Shown: piece after piece, positions 8,002-17,607 of the stretch
Layout of the letters: each line of letters begins with the position of its first letter
Position numbering within the stretch: position 1 is the first letter of the stretch
Assembly (NCBI RefSeq): GCF_000422325.1
Contig: NZ_AULO01000008.1
Coordinates: forward strand, 310,001 to 374,000
Direction: 5' to 3'
DNA from: Marinospirillum minutulum DSM 6287
Lineage (GTDB): Bacteria > Pseudomonadota > Gammaproteobacteria > Pseudomonadales > Halomonadaceae
Length of the DNA stretch: 64,000 nucleotides
Notes under the pieces: model-generated
Told to the model about the DNA's origin: nothing
Seen by the model: only the letters and a program-made list of their open reading frames with translations
Database searches by the model: none
Program-made: the position numbers and the translations under genes

Positions 8002-8220
8002 ATGAAGCGTCAAAAACGTGATCGTACCCATAGCGTTTATACTCGTGGTTATAAAGTTGGACTAGCAGGGCAATCAAGAGAAAAGTGCCCTAGTCAGCAA
8101 GAAGACCTACGCACTAGCTGGATGAATGGCTGGCGTGAAGGTAGAGAAGATAGATGGGCAGGAATGAGTGGTGTATCTGCTATTCATAAAAACCCAGCCG
8201 TTACCATCGGCAGCTCCTGA
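8002..8220 (+). CDS. rmf: Ribosome modulation factor RMF
   Basis: A 72-residue basic protein beginning MKRQKRDRTHSVYTRGYKVG and containing the SREKCP and WMNGWREGREDRW segments characteristic of RMF. RMF dimerises 70S ribosomes into inactive 100S particles in stationary phase or amino-acid starvation. AGAGG precedes the ATG by about 11 bases. The gene is monocistronic, closed by a hairpin terminator about 65 bases downstream. Length and motifs are complete. Confidence 0.95.
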   Translation: MKRQKRDRTHSVYTRGYKVGLAGQSREKCPSQQEDLRTSWMNGWREGREDRWAGMSGVSAIHKNPAVTIGSS

Positions 8221-8284
8221 GACCCTCCTCTTTAGGTTTACTCCTATCAGATTCGATCACACTGTATCGAACAACCTAACTAAG

Positions 8285-8310
8285 GGCCCATGCTAAAGCG
8301 TGGGTCTTTT
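8285..8310 (+). terminator. Rho-independent terminator of rmf
   Basis: GGCCCATGC and GCGTGGGTC form a 9-bp stem (two G-U pairs) around a 4-base loop, followed directly by TTTT. Confidence 0.8.
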
Positions 8311-8387
8311 GCATTGCTAGCAACAGTGTAGCTTCATCCTTCAGGATCATGGATAATACCGCACTAATCGAATGAAGGATTTCTTGA

Positions 8388-9305
8388 ATGTGGTTTAAAG
8401 CCTTACGTATATATCAGGCGCGTAGCAAGCAGCCTTGGAGCAGCGACTCCTTAGAAACAGCCCTAGCAACTAAACCCTTTCGTGCTTGCACTAGCACTGA
8501 AGAAAGTACTGCTGGCTGGGTTTCGCCATCGAATAGCTCCATGCTAGTGCATAGCCAAGGTGACCATTGGTTACTTAAGCTCAAAATAGAAGAAAAAATT
8601 CTTCCTGCCAGCGTTGTTCGTGAACAGTTAATAGAAGAAGTTGAAGCTTTAGAAGCCGCTGAAAACCGTCGTATAGGTCGAAAAGAACGTAAAGACCTAA
8701 CAGACGAAGTGCGTTTAAGCCTTTTACCTAAAGCCTTTACTCGTTCACGTTATGTATGGGTTTGGCTCGATGGGCAAAACAATCGCGTTATGCTAGATAC
8801 CACCACAGACAAGCAGGCAGACCTAGCTTTAAACTTGTTACGTGAAGGCTTAGGTAGCTTGCCAGTGATTCCTTTAAATACCCAGTTAGCACCCGTACAA
8901 GTAATGACTGAATGGGTTGCCAAACAGCCACCTAAGGGTATAGAACTACTTGATACTTGTGAGCTACGCGATGCCGAAGACGATAAATCCATTATGCGTT
9001 GCCGTGGGCAAGATTTAGCCAGCGATGAAATTCAGCAACTCCTAGCAGCAGATAAACGCGTAACCCAGCTAGGTTTAAACTGGCAAGAACAACTCAGCTT
9101 TACACTAACCGATACATTAATGTTAAAAAGCTTAAACTTTGCTGAGCAACTTTTAGAAGAAGCGGCTGACGTTAACCCAGATCAAGACCCTTTAGTTGCA
9201 CTTGATGCTGAATTTATCTTAATGAGCAATACACTAGTCACGCTAATTGACCAACTGGTAAGTTACCACCAGGGTCTAAGCGATAATCTACAGTCAGACG
9301 AATAA
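8388..9305 (+). CDS. rdgC: Recombination-associated protein RdgC
   Basis: A 305-residue protein, close to the family's usual length, with the conserved start MWFKALRIYQ and the PLALDAEF-like C-terminal region (VALDAEFILMSNTLV). RdgC forms a ring-shaped dimer that binds double-stranded DNA and limits RecA activity. AAGGA lies nine bases before the ATG. It begins a rightward series with the acyltransferase, CDF transporter and gloA, with gaps of 3 to 22 bases, so these may be one transcript although their functions are unrelated. Confidence 0.94.
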   Translation: MWFKALRIYQARSKQPWSSDSLETALATKPFRACTSTEESTAGWVSPSNSSMLVHSQGDHWLLKLKIEEKILPASVVREQLIEEVEALEAAENRRIGRKERKDLTDEVRLSLLPKAFTRSRYVWVWLDGQNNRVMLDTTTDKQADLALNLLREGLGSLPVIPLNTQLAPVQVMTEWVAKQPPKGIELLDTCELRDAEDDKSIMRCRGQDLASDEIQQLLAADKRVTQLGLNWQEQLSFTLTDTLMLKSLNFAEQLLEEAADVNPDQDPLVALDAEFILMSNTLVTLIDQLVSYHQGLSDNLQSDE

Positions 9306-9327
9306 AAACCTGAGGTTTGTTCTAACG

Positions 9328-10485
9328 ATGGAAACCAGCTTAATGAATGCCTCACCTGAGGCTTTTGATGAAATACGCCCCTACCGCGATGAAGAAGTTC
9401 GTGAAGTTGTTGATCGTCTTGTTAAAGATACTGAATTTAAAAATATTATTTTACGTTTTAAATTTCCAAAACTAGCAAATTCCCTTTTAGCTTTGCCACT
9501 TGGTTGGCTAGTGGGTCGTGAACTAAAAAAACGCTTGGCAAAAATTAACTCCATTCACGATCTGCAAGTCTATGTTGAAAGCTATATGGCACAAATGATA
9601 GCCAATACCACCCAAGGCTTTACCGTAGAAGGCTTAGATAAACTCAAAGCAGATGAAAGCTATTTATTTATTAGCAACCACCGTGACATTGCCATGGACC
9701 CTGCTTTTGTAAACTATGCCTTGCACGTTAATGGTAGAAATACTGTACGCATTGCCATAGGCGATAACCTGCTAAAAAAGAATTACGTTAATGATTTAAT
9801 GCGCCTAAATAAAAGCTTTATAGTGCAGCGTTCAGCCAAGGGCGTTAGGCAAATGATGGCTGCCTTTAATCTACTATCTCGTTACATTCACCACAGCATT
9901 AAAGAAGAAAATCAGTCCATTTGGATAGCACAAAAAGAAGGTCGTGCCAAAGATGGTATCGACAAAACCGATCCAGCCATTATTAAAATGTTTTGTATGG
10001 CAGAAAAAAAATCAGGCAAGCCTTTTGGTGAGACAATCGCCAGCTTAAAAATTGTACCCGTTGCACTTAGCTATGAATACGACCCGCTTGATATAGAAAA
10101 ATCACGCGAAATGGTACAAAAAGAACAAGAAGGCCACTACGCTAAGGGTGAGTTTGAAGACATAACCAGCATTGCCCAGGGTATTGCTGGGTTTAAAGGC
10201 AAGGTGCAAGTAGCTTTTGGTGAGCCTCTTAGCAGTGATTATGCCGATGCTGATGCCGTAGCAGCAGAAGTCGACAAACAAATTCGCCAGCTTTACAAGC
10301 TTTACCCTAGTAACTACCTAGCCTTAGAAGCATTAAATGAAGCGGAAGATTTTACTATTCCTACTTTTGATGCACGCACTAAAGCTGAATTTACTCAACG
10401 CCTAGCTACCTGCCCTGAAGCTTATAAAGAACAGTGGCTAAGACTTTACGCTAATCCGGTAAAAAACCACCTAGGCCGACTCTAA
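9328..10485 (+). CDS. PlsC-like glycerolipid acyltransferase family protein
   Basis: A 385-residue protein with an acyltransferase core. The likely catalytic motif is FISNHRDIAMDPAF at about residues 114-127; His118 and Asp124 are five residues apart rather than the classical four (HX4D). A second conserved block, WIAQKEGRAKDG, corresponds to the substrate-binding FPEGTRS motif of PlsC proteins. A hydrophobic stretch near residues 50-62 (NSLLALPLGWLVG) suggests membrane association. It probably acylates a glycerolipid or lysophospholipid, but the substrate is unknown. An alternative start is Met6. It lies 22 bases after rdgC and 12 before the CDF gene. Confidence 0.72.
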   Translation: METSLMNASPEAFDEIRPYRDEEVREVVDRLVKDTEFKNIILRFKFPKLANSLLALPLGWLVGRELKKRLAKINSIHDLQVYVESYMAQMIANTTQGFTVEGLDKLKADESYLFISNHRDIAMDPAFVNYALHVNGRNTVRIAIGDNLLKKNYVNDLMRLNKSFIVQRSAKGVRQMMAAFNLLSRYIHHSIKEENQSIWIAQKEGRAKDGIDKTDPAIIKMFCMAEKKSGKPFGETIASLKIVPVALSYEYDPLDIEKSREMVQKEQEGHYAKGEFEDITSIAQGIAGFKGKVQVAFGEPLSSDYADADAVAAEVDKQIRQLYKLYPSNYLALEALNEAEDFTIPTFDARTKAEFTQRLATCPEAYKEQWLRLYANPVKNHLGRL

Positions 10486-10497
10486 CAGGTAATAAAA

Positions 10498-11709
10498 ATG
10501 CCTAACAATCGAGCAGCAGAAACACGCGCTGCCCACAAAGTTACTTTAATAGGCATGTTAGTTAATGCCCTTAATGCCCTAGCAAAATTGCTGGTTGGTT
10601 TTTGGGCTAACTCCAGTGCTTTAATAGCCGATGCCATCCACTCTTTATCTGATTTACTTAGTGACCTGCTCGTTTTAGCAGCGACTCATTTTGGGCGACG
10701 CAAGCCTGACGAAGATCACCCTTACGGTCATGACCGTTACGAAACCCTAGCAACCCTACTCCTAGGGACTATTTTAATTGCCGTTGCTGGTGCCTTGGTT
10801 TGGGATAGTATTGGCCGCCTACTCAAACCTGGCGAGCTAATTATTCCCAGCGCCTTAGCCTTACTTATTGCAGCAGCATCGGTATTAAGTAAAGAATGGA
10901 TTTATCGCTACACCTTAAAAATAGCCAAAAAAATCAATTCCAAGCTATTAGAAGCCAACGCTTGGCACCACCGTACCGATGCACTCTCATCCATAGTGGT
11001 GTTTATAGCCATTCTAGGTAGCTTATTTGGCTTAACCTGGTTAGACCAACTAGCTGCAGTAATAGTTGGGGTGATGGTTGCTAAAATGGGTTCAGAGCTT
11101 ATTTGGGAAAGCTTAAAAGAACTGGTTGATACCGCCTTACCGCCTGAAGAAACAGAACAAATTTATGCTGCCGCTAAAAGCATAGCGGGTGTGCGTGATG
11201 TTCACCACCTACGCACACGTACTATGGGTAGCCGTACTTTGCTTGATATTCACCTACAGGTTGCACCCTACCTTAGTGTTTCTGAAGGTCACGAAATTGG
11301 TGTTTGGGTAGCAAAAAAATTGCGTGATGAGTTCGAGCATATTTCTGATGTCACCTTTCATATAGACCCTGAAGATGATGAAGAAACTGATACACCAGAC
11401 CCAGCCAACATGCTTCCACTACGCCCTACAATACTTGCCAAGCTAAAAGCGTGTTGGGAAGGTGATGAAGACTACGACCTACCACACAATACTACCTTGC
11501 ATTACTTAGATTTAAGCATAGATGTCGACCTTTTCTTTTCTTTAGATCAAATAGATACAACCCAAATAAGAGATTTAGAAGAACGCCTTAAAGCTAAAGC
11601 AGCACACCTTCCTTGGTTAAGAGAAGTTAAGGTTTGGGTTGGCGAGTTAACAACCCGCAATTCAGCTAAAGGCCAGCAAATTTACTGTGTTAAAGAAATT
11701 AAGGAATAA
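10498..11709 (+). CDS. Cation diffusion facilitator (CDF) metal transporter
   Basis: A 403-residue inner-membrane antiporter with about six transmembrane helices, then a cytosolic CDF dimerisation domain from about residue 215. The transport-site pairs are visible: H48-x3-D52 in TM2 (ADAIHSLSD) and H157-x3-D161 in TM5 (WHHRTD). The HxxxD/HxxxD combination is typical of zinc-exporting CDFs, in contrast to the DxxxD site of FieF. The cytosolic part is longer than that of FieF: about 100 extra residues include an acidic linker (EDDEETDTPD) and a second, ferredoxin-like-looking segment. A proton-coupled divalent-metal efflux role is well supported; zinc preference is inferred. Confidence 0.88.
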   Translation: MPNNRAAETRAAHKVTLIGMLVNALNALAKLLVGFWANSSALIADAIHSLSDLLSDLLVLAATHFGRRKPDEDHPYGHDRYETLATLLLGTILIAVAGALVWDSIGRLLKPGELIIPSALALLIAAASVLSKEWIYRYTLKIAKKINSKLLEANAWHHRTDALSSIVVFIAILGSLFGLTWLDQLAAVIVGVMVAKMGSELIWESLKELVDTALPPEETEQIYAAAKSIAGVRDVHHLRTRTMGSRTLLDIHLQVAPYLSVSEGHEIGVWVAKKLRDEFEHISDVTFHIDPEDDEETDTPDPANMLPLRPTILAKLKACWEGDEDYDLPHNTTLHYLDLSIDVDLFFSLDQIDTTQIRDLEERLKAKAAHLPWLREVKVWVGELTTRNSAKGQQIYCVKEIKE

Positions 11710-11712
11710 ACC

Positions 11713-12120
11713 ATGAGATTACTCCACACCATGCTTCGCGTGGGCGATTTAGATAAATCGCTACATTTTTATACTGAAGTGATGGGCATGAAACTATTAC
11801 GCACCAGTAAAAATGAAGAATACCGCTACACCCTAGCCTTTGTAGGTTACGGCGATGAAGCCAACACTACAGTGCTAGAACTTACCTACAACTGGGATAC
11901 CGATAACTACGACCTAGGTACTGGCTACGGTCATATAGCTATTGAAGTCGAGGATGTTTATACCAGCTGCGACAAGCTGCGTGCTGCTGGCGCAAAAATT
12001 ACCCGAGAACCTGGTCCAGTACTAGGTGGCACGACAGAAATAGCTTTTGTTGAAGACCCAGACGGCTACAAAATAGAATTGATAGCTAAGAAAGGTGCAG
12101 GCAAAGGTTTAGAAGGCTAA
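11713..12120 (+). CDS. gloA: Lactoylglutathione lyase (glyoxalase I)
   Basis: A 135-residue glyoxalase I, converting the methylglyoxal-glutathione hemithioacetal to S-lactoylglutathione. All four metal ligands fall at the E. coli positions: H5, E56, H74 and E122. The absence of the insertions seen in zinc enzymes suggests a nickel/cobalt-activated type. The start follows AAGGA by seven bases, three bases after the CDF stop. A strong bidirectional hairpin follows the stop. Confidence 0.96.
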   Translation: MRLLHTMLRVGDLDKSLHFYTEVMGMKLLRTSKNEEYRYTLAFVGYGDEANTTVLELTYNWDTDNYDLGTGYGHIAIEVEDVYTSCDKLRAAGAKITREPGPVLGGTTEIAFVEDPDGYKIELIAKKGAGKGLEG

Positions 12121-12122
12121 AC

Positions 12123-12158
12123 AACTACCCCCCAAAAGCTAGCTTTTAGGGGGTAGTT
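12123..12158. terminator. Bidirectional terminator between gloA and the chemoreceptor gene
   Basis: A long inverted repeat, AACTACCCCC paired with GGGGGTAGTT plus an inner AAAAGCT/AGCTTTT, with one mismatch, sits between convergent genes. It would form a very stable hairpin from either strand, though it lacks a long T tract. Confidence 0.7.
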
Positions 12159-12184
12159 AATTCAGCATGAATAAGTGTTATTTC

Positions 12185-14140
12185 TTAGATAGAACGGGCA
12201 ACCTTTTCCATTTGCTGTCCAGCTTCTGCTACTGAAGCACTTTGCTGGGTAATTTCAGAGGTTTCGTTTTGCAAGATGGCCACAGCTTCAGCTAGGTGCC
12301 TAATGTTACTGTTCACTTCTTCCATAGTAGCCTGCTGCTGAACCGTAGTGCTAGCTATCTGCAAGTTCATCTGCTCTAACTGACTAACAGCCTGCTGAAT
12401 ATCCGTAAGGGCTTGCTCTGCTTCTTGAGAATACTCAACGGTTTCAGTTGCTTGTTTAGCACCAGCATCCATAGTACTGATGGCTTGCACAATTAAGCCC
12501 CGTAGATTTTGAATAACATCTTGGGTACGTTCTGTCGATTCTCTAGTTTGCTCTGCTAAGGTACGCACTTCATCGGCTACTACAGCAAAACCTCGCCCAT
12601 GCTCACCTGCACGAGCCGCTTCTATGGCTGCGTTAAGTGCGAGTAAATTGGTTTGTTCTGCAATGTTTGTAATGCTATCAAGGACTTCACCTATCTGCTC
12701 ACTTGAATGGTGTAGCTCTTGCAACTCTTTAGCCGCATCACTTATGCGATCTGACAAAGCGCTAATTTGCTTCTGATTATGAACCAAGGCTTCGTGGCCT
12801 CTATTGGCCTGTTCTTTCACACGAATGCTCTCATCAGAAGCTAATTTTGCATGTTGAGCCACTTCTTCAAAGGTGTGGGTCAACTCGCTTGCAGCAGAAG
12901 CAACTTGATCCATCTCTTGCGATTGCTTGCTAACCTGCTGACTAAGGGTTGTACCGGTACTTTCTAAGGTTTTTGAAGCCTGAGTTAAACCCTCTGCCAC
13001 CTGAATAATACTATTCACTGATTGCCCTAACTTCTCCATAAAGAAATTGAAGTGAGTAGTCACTGCACGAATTTCTCTTGGACCTGAAGCAGCAAGACGA
13101 GCATTAATGCCATTATCATTACTGGCTAGGTTTTGCATTGCCTCAGCCAACTTAGCAATAGGCTTGGCCTGAGACAGACTTGATAAAACAACCAAAACAA
13201 TAATAAGCCCTAAACCAAACAGCATAATAATAACCAAAGTACCTGAAAGTCGGGTAGCACTGGCATAAAGTTCAGCGGTAGGAACAGAAATACCAAAAGT
13301 CCAACCGGGTGTATTGGCAATTTGTGAAAAGATCATAGTGACCGATTCACCTTGAATATTAAGTATATCGCCCGTACCACTTTCACCTGCAATCATACGC
13401 TTGCCATGAAAATCTAAGCCTGTAAAACCACTTTTATCTGCATCGGTTACATTAATAGTCATACGTGCTTTTTCTGAAGGGTGGGCTACCAATAAGCCTG
13501 TACCATCAACTATCCAAGCATAACTACGGTCTGTTAATTTAATTTTGTCTGTAATTTCACTTAGCATTTCTAAAGTGACTGTTATAGCCAAAGCACCCAC
13601 AATGTTACCTTGTTCATCTTTTACCACTTTTGCAATAACAGAAATAGGCTGCTTGGTGGCGGTAGATATAACGGGATTGGTTAAAACTTCAGTTAGGCGC
13701 CCACTAAGCAGGTCTTTAACATACTGGCGTTTACTCAGATTTGCCTGCCCCATTTTGCCGTCTCTTGTTACAAAAGTGGCATCATAGTTGGTATCAACAA
13801 AGAACAGCATTTCTGCCAACTTCAATTCAGCAATGTTACCTCTAAACCAAGCGGGTAATTCTGCATCTCTATTTTCTGAAGCTAGCAGTTGAGCTGTAGC
13901 TAAAACAGCGACTTCTTCTTGCAAACCAGACAGGATAGCAGCAACTTCAGCAGCATGCCCTTGAACGACCTGCTCACCTGAGTTCAGCATAATATCTGAG
14001 GTTTCAGATTTAATTTCGTTATAAATCCAGAAGGTTAGCGCACTCATCAAAACAATAATGGGCAGCATAACTGTCAAAAGCATTTGGGTTAAAAGCGGTG
14101 TACCAGACGTAGACGTTACAGCAGTGCTTTTGGTGGGCAT
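12185..14140 (-). CDS. Methyl-accepting chemotaxis protein with periplasmic dCache-type sensor
   Basis: A 651-residue chemoreceptor. TM1 spans about residues 17-40 ([16 protein letters not shown]), followed by a periplasmic sensor of about 260 residues whose [18 protein letters not shown] and [11 protein letters not shown] segments are typical of double-Cache domains. TM2 is at about 302-325, then HAMP and a long methyl-accepting signalling helix. The hairpin tip [19 protein letters not shown], which contacts CheA/CheW, is intact. The ligand cannot be read from the sequence, though dCache receptors often bind amino acids or organic acids. It is monocistronic. Confidence 0.92.
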   Translation of the reverse strand: MPTKSTAVTSTSGTPLLTQMLLTVMLPIIVLMSALTFWIYNEIKSETSDIMLNSGEQVVQGHAAEVAAILSGLQEEVAVLATAQLLASENRDAELPAWFRGNIAELKLAEMLFFVDTNYDATFVTRDGKMGQANLSKRQYVKDLLSGRLTEVLTNPVISTATKQPISVIAKVVKDEQGNIVGALAITVTLEMLSEITDKIKLTDRSYAWIVDGTGLLVAHPSEKARMTINVTDADKSGFTGLDFHGKRMIAGESGTGDILNIQGESVTMIFSQIANTPGWTFGISVPTAELYASATRLSGTLVIIMLFGLGLIIVLVVLSSLSQAKPIAKLAEAMQNLASNDNGINARLAASGPREIRAVTTHFNFFMEKLGQSVNSIIQVAEGLTQASKTLESTGTTLSQQVSKQSQEMDQVASAASELTHTFEEVAQHAKLASDESIRVKEQANRGHEALVHNQKQISALSDRISDAAKELQELHHSSEQIGEVLDSITNIAEQTNLLALNAAIEAARAGEHGRGFAVVADEVRTLAEQTRESTERTQDVIQNLRGLIVQAISTMDAGAKQATETVEYSQEAEQALTDIQQAVSQLEQMNLQIASTTVQQQATMEEVNSNIRHLAEAVAILQNETSEITQQSASVAEAGQQMEKVARSI

Positions 14141-14311
14141 ATCAAACTATCTCCATGTTTACAGCTTCAAATTGTTGTTTTTTTCTTCTGCTTAGCTATT
14201 TAAAACCCATTAGTTAATGTTTGAAATCGTTTAGATAACTAATTGTTACATCTTATGGAAAAACCTTACACAAGTCGACTTGAATTCAGCTAAAAAAAGG
14301 TTAATTAAAAC

Positions 14312-14348
14312 AAAAAAAGGTCAGACTTTTGTCTAAGCCTGACCTTTT
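14312..14348 (-). terminator. Terminator of the leftward lipA cluster
   Basis: On the minus strand AAAAGGTCAG pairs with CTGACCTTTT around a 14-base loop and runs into a T tract. It lies about 35 bases past the lipA stop, closing the long leftward cluster. The rest of 14141-14381 shows no gene. Confidence 0.75.
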
Positions 14349-14381
14349 GCCTTGTTCGCTAATGCTTACTTATTAAGTAAA

Positions 14382-15347
14382 CTAGCTCACTTTTTCTCCA
14401 CCTGCTTGTTTGTCTGCATGGTAAGAGGAACGCACTAGGGGGCCAGAGGCAACGTGTTTAAAGCCCATTTTATAGGCTTCTTCTCCTAACCAGTCAAACT
14501 CTTCTGGTGTTACCCAGCGGTCTATCGCTAGGTGATTTTTAGAAGGCTGCATATACTGACCTAAGGTTAGCATATCAACATCGTGAGCACGTAGATCACG
14601 CATTACTTCTAAAATTTCTTCATTGGTTTCGCCTATACCTAGCATTAAACCAGATTTGGTTCTTACCTCCGGGCAGCGTTCTTTGTAGCGTTTAAGTAGG
14701 GTTAAGGACCACTGATAATCTGCACCTGGACGCACCTTACGGTAAAGGCTAGCAACTGTTTCTAGGTTGTGGTTGAACACATCGGGCGGCGTGACTTCTA
14801 AAATATCGAGCGCAACATCCATACGACCACGGAAATCAGGTACTAGCACTTCAATTTCCAGTTCAGGCAAACGCTGACGAAGTTCGCTAATGCACTGGGC
14901 AAAGTGATCTGCCCCTCCATCACGTAAATCATCACGGTCAACTGAAGTGATAACCACGTACTTTAATTTCATTTCGGCTATGGCTTCAGCCATTTCTCTG
15001 GGTTCGTCAGCATTCAGCGGATTAGGACGCCCGGTGGCAACATCACAGAAGGGACAGCGGCGAGTGCAAATATCACCCATAATCATAAAGGTTGCTGTGC
15101 CACCGTGGAAACATTCACCTAAGTTGGGGCAAGAGGCTTCTTCACAAACCGTATTAAGTTTATGTTTACGCAGTGTTTCTTTAATACGTGCCACTTCAGG
15201 TGAGATGTGCATTCTAACCCTAAGCCAATCTGGCTTAGTAGGCAGGGTTTCAGTTGGAATCACTTTTACCGGGATACGATCAGTTTTATCAGCGCCCCGT
15301 AGCTTTTCACCTTGGACAACTTTCTTTTTCTGAGTGCTCGCGGTCAT
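14382..15347 (-). CDS. lipA: Lipoyl synthase
   Basis: A 321-residue radical-SAM enzyme that inserts two sulfur atoms into the protein-bound octanoyl chain to make the lipoyl cofactor. Both iron-sulfur motifs are complete: the auxiliary cluster C68-x4-C73-x5-C79 ([12 protein letters not shown]) and the radical-SAM cluster C94-x3-C98-x2-C101 (CTRRCPFC). Length matches E. coli LipA. It starts two bases after lipB ends and is the last gene of the leftward cluster, closed by a terminator. Confidence 0.97.
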   Translation of the reverse strand: MTASTQKKKVVQGEKLRGADKTDRIPVKVIPTETLPTKPDWLRVRMHISPEVARIKETLRKHKLNTVCEEASCPNLGECFHGGTATFMIMGDICTRRCPFCDVATGRPNPLNADEPREMAEAIAEMKLKYVVITSVDRDDLRDGGADHFAQCISELRQRLPELEIEVLVPDFRGRMDVALDILEVTPPDVFNHNLETVASLYRKVRPGADYQWSLTLLKRYKERCPEVRTKSGLMLGIGETNEEILEVMRDLRAHDVDMLTLGQYMQPSKNHLAIDRWVTPEEFDWLGEEAYKMGFKHVASGPLVRSSYHADKQAGGEKVS

Positions 15348-15349
15348 AC

Positions 15350-16003
15350 CTACTCCTGCCCATTTAAATAAATAATTTGTGTGTGGCCTAAACGGCGAAT
15401 AAGAATTGCTAAAAGGGCATCTTGTGCCTGTTGAAAAGTTACCTTAGGAACCAAGTCAATTAAACGTGCTACTGGCATTCCAGCGTAACCACAAGGGTTG
15501 ATTCGTTGAAAGGGACTTAAATCGCAATTTATATTGAAGCTTAATCCATGAAAACTACATCCACGGCGTATTTTTAAGCCGAGTGCTGCAATTTTTGCTC
15601 CAGCTAGTGAACCTTCTTGAAGATAAACACCTGGAGCATCTGGCCTAGCTTCGGCAGCAACACCCAGACTCGCCAAGTATTCAATAAGGCTTTCTTCTAT
15701 AAGATTAACCAGATGCCGCACACCATAGTTGATACGACGCACATCTAGCAGCAGGTAAATCACCAGTTGACCAGGACCATGCCAAGTTACCTGCCCGCCA
15801 CGATCAACTTTTACAACGGGAATGTCACCTGGGTTAAGTAGGTGTTCTGCCTTACCTGCTTGACCCTGAGTGAATACTGAATCGTGCTGAACAACCCAGA
15901 GTTCATCGGTGGTTGTTTCATCACGATTAGCAGTAAAGTCTTGCATGGACTGCCACACAGGCAGGTAAGGCTGCTGACCTAATAACCGGATTTTTAATGG
16001 CAT
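15350..16003 (-). CDS. lipB: Octanoyl-ACP:protein N-octanoyltransferase
   Basis: LipB transfers octanoate from ACP to lipoyl domains, feeding LipA. The family motifs are [13 protein letters not shown], the conserved lysine in [12 protein letters not shown], and the catalytic cysteine in [10 protein letters not shown] chose the ATG at 16003, which shares one base with the ybeD stop (TAATG) and gives 217 residues. A longer frame from 16042 would add 13 residues overlapping ybeD, without family support. Confidence 0.95.
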   Translation of the reverse strand: MPLKIRLLGQQPYLPVWQSMQDFTANRDETTTDELWVVQHDSVFTQGQAGKAEHLLNPGDIPVVKVDRGGQVTWHGPGQLVIYLLLDVRRINYGVRHLVNLIEESLIEYLASLGVAAEARPDAPGVYLQEGSLAGAKIAALGLKIRRGCSFHGLSFNINCDLSPFQRINPCGYAGMPVARLIDLVPKVTFQQAQDALLAILIRRLGHTQIIYLNGQE

Positions 16004-16290
16004 TAAAGAACCATTTGTACTCGACCCGTGTTTTTTAGGCATTGGTGCAAGCTAGATAAATGGTCTTCGCTTTGTGCCTTAATAGTTACACGAACTGATT
16101 GAAAACGACCATTACGGCTATCAACTACAGCAACGCTTTCACGCATAAAGCTAGTCTCTGATTCAACTAAAACATCTAAGATACAAGCTTTGAAATCAGG
16201 CGCTGCTGGACCCATCACTTTAATAGGGTATTCACAAGGAAACTCAATTTTGGGTGGGTTATCTAAAGGGCAAACACTTGGGTTTTGCAT
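16003..16290 (-). CDS. ybeD: YbeD/DUF493 family protein
   Basis: A 95-residue protein of the DUF493 family, a small ACT-like alpha-beta fold, almost always located between dacA and lipB. Typical features are FPCEYPIKVMG near the N-terminus and a closing LHQCLKNTGRVQMVL. I recall no established molecular role; location suggests a regulatory function linked to lipoylation or the envelope. Confidence 0.9.
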   Translation of the reverse strand: MQNPSVCPLDNPPKIEFPCEYPIKVMGPAAPDFKACILDVLVESETSFMRESVAVVDSRNGRFQSVRVTIKAQSEDHLSSLHQCLKNTGRVQMVL

Positions 16291-16329
16291 GGGATCACCA
16301 TAATTCTGACTAATTTAATCAAGTATAAC

Positions 16330-16361
16330 GCTTCTTAAGCTTTTAGTGCAGCTTAAGAAGC
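16330..16361. repeat. Inverted repeat between dacA and ybeD
   Basis: GCTTCTTAAGC and GCTTAAGAAGC form a perfect 11-bp stem with a 10-base loop. There is no clear T tract on either side, so it is more likely a processing or attenuating hairpin than a full terminator. Confidence 0.5.
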
Positions 16362-16368
16362 TTAGAAA

Positions 16369-17547
16369 TTAACTAAAAAGGCTGATAAAAAACATAACTA
16401 GGCTATGCCAAAGGCTTTTAAAGAAGCCTGCCTTATCAACATTCTCTAAGGCAACTAAAGGCTTTTCAGTAATAATATCATCACCTAGGCGTATCACTAA
16501 TCTACCTAACTGATCACCTGCACGAATAGGCGCTTGAATATTAGGGTTAATCTGCATATCAGCATTAAGGCTGTCAACATGGCCACGTGGCAAGGTTGCA
16601 TAAAGGTCTTCTGTTACACCCAACTGTAAGGTATCTTCAACACCCTTCCAGAGTTTTACATTGTTTAGAACTTGGTACTGTTCGTACAAGCGGGTTGTTT
16701 CAAAGTACCTAAAACCATAGGTTAAAAGCTTTTGACTTTCTTGTGCTCTGCCCTCTTCACTACGTGCTCCCATAACAACAGAAATAAGGCGCATATCATC
16801 TCGTATTGCTGAAGCAGCTAAGCAATAACCAGCATCATCGGTATGGCCTGTTTTTAAGCCATCAACTGAGTTGTCGCGCCACAAGAGGCGATTGCGGTTA
16901 GATTGGGTAATATTGTTATAGGTGAATTCTCTCTCAGAGTAGATTGCATAGTGGTCTGGGTAATCTTGAATTTTAACCTTGGATAAAAGTGCTAAATCTC
17001 TTGCGCTAGAATAGTGATCTTTTTCTGGTAAGCCAGTGGCATTTCTAAACTGGGTATTTTTCATACCTAGTGCACGGGCATGTTGGTTCATCATATCCGC
17101 AAAGCTTTCTTCACTACCTGCTAGGTGTTCTGCTACTGCAACTGAGGCATCATTGCCGGATTGAATAATAACGCCTCTTAAAAGGTCGCTAATAGAAACA
17201 AAGGTTCCTTCCCTAATAAACATGCGTGAACCTGGCATACGCCAAGCTTTGACGCTAACCCGAACCATATCTTCTAAGCTCACATTGCCTTGCTTTAGCT
17301 CATATTCCAGCAGGTAGCTAGTCATCATTTTGGTTAGGCTAGCAGGAGGAATGCGCTTATCGGCATTGTGTTCAGCAATCACTTTACCACTATTAGCATC
17401 AATTAAAATCCAAGCAGTAGCAGATAATTGCGGTGCTGCCGGAATCATTACTTGTGCTTGAGCAAATGGAGTAGCAAGAAGCGCAACCAGTAAAGCCAAG
17501 GCGCTTAAGAAGGTAACAGGCAATCTTTTGAAACTTAAAACAAACAT
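16369..17547 (-). CDS. dacA: D-alanyl-D-alanine carboxypeptidase (PBP5/6 family)
   Basis: A 392-residue low-molecular-weight penicillin-binding protein that trims the terminal D-Ala from peptidoglycan pentapeptides in the periplasm. A signal peptide (VALLATPFAQAQ) precedes the domain. The three active-site motifs are S70-LT-K73, S130-G-N132 and K232-T-G. The C-terminal beta domain ends in a segment (GFFKSLWHSLVMFFISLF) likely to be the amphipathic membrane anchor. It lies in the rod-shape and lipoate gene cluster. Confidence 0.96.
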   Translation of the reverse strand: MFVLSFKRLPVTFLSALALLVALLATPFAQAQVMIPAAPQLSATAWILIDANSGKVIAEHNADKRIPPASLTKMMTSYLLEYELKQGNVSLEDMVRVSVKAWRMPGSRMFIREGTFVSISDLLRGVIIQSGNDASVAVAEHLAGSEESFADMMNQHARALGMKNTQFRNATGLPEKDHYSSARDLALLSKVKIQDYPDHYAIYSEREFTYNNITQSNRNRLLWRDNSVDGLKTGHTDDAGYCLAASAIRDDMRLISVVMGARSEEGRAQESQKLLTYGFRYFETTRLYEQYQVLNNVKLWKGVEDTLQLGVTEDLYATLPRGHVDSLNADMQINPNIQAPIRAGDQLGRLVIRLGDDIITEKPLVALENVDKAGFFKSLWHSLVMFFISLFS

Positions 17548-17607
17548 TTGACAATCAAACCTCTTTTGAAAAAGTCTTTCTTACTAACCTTTAACTTAAT
17601 TATAAAT

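Noticed and set aside
16003-16042. Longer N-terminus for LipB
   Set aside because: It would overlap ybeD by 40 bases and adds 13 residues without family support; the TAATG start is better.
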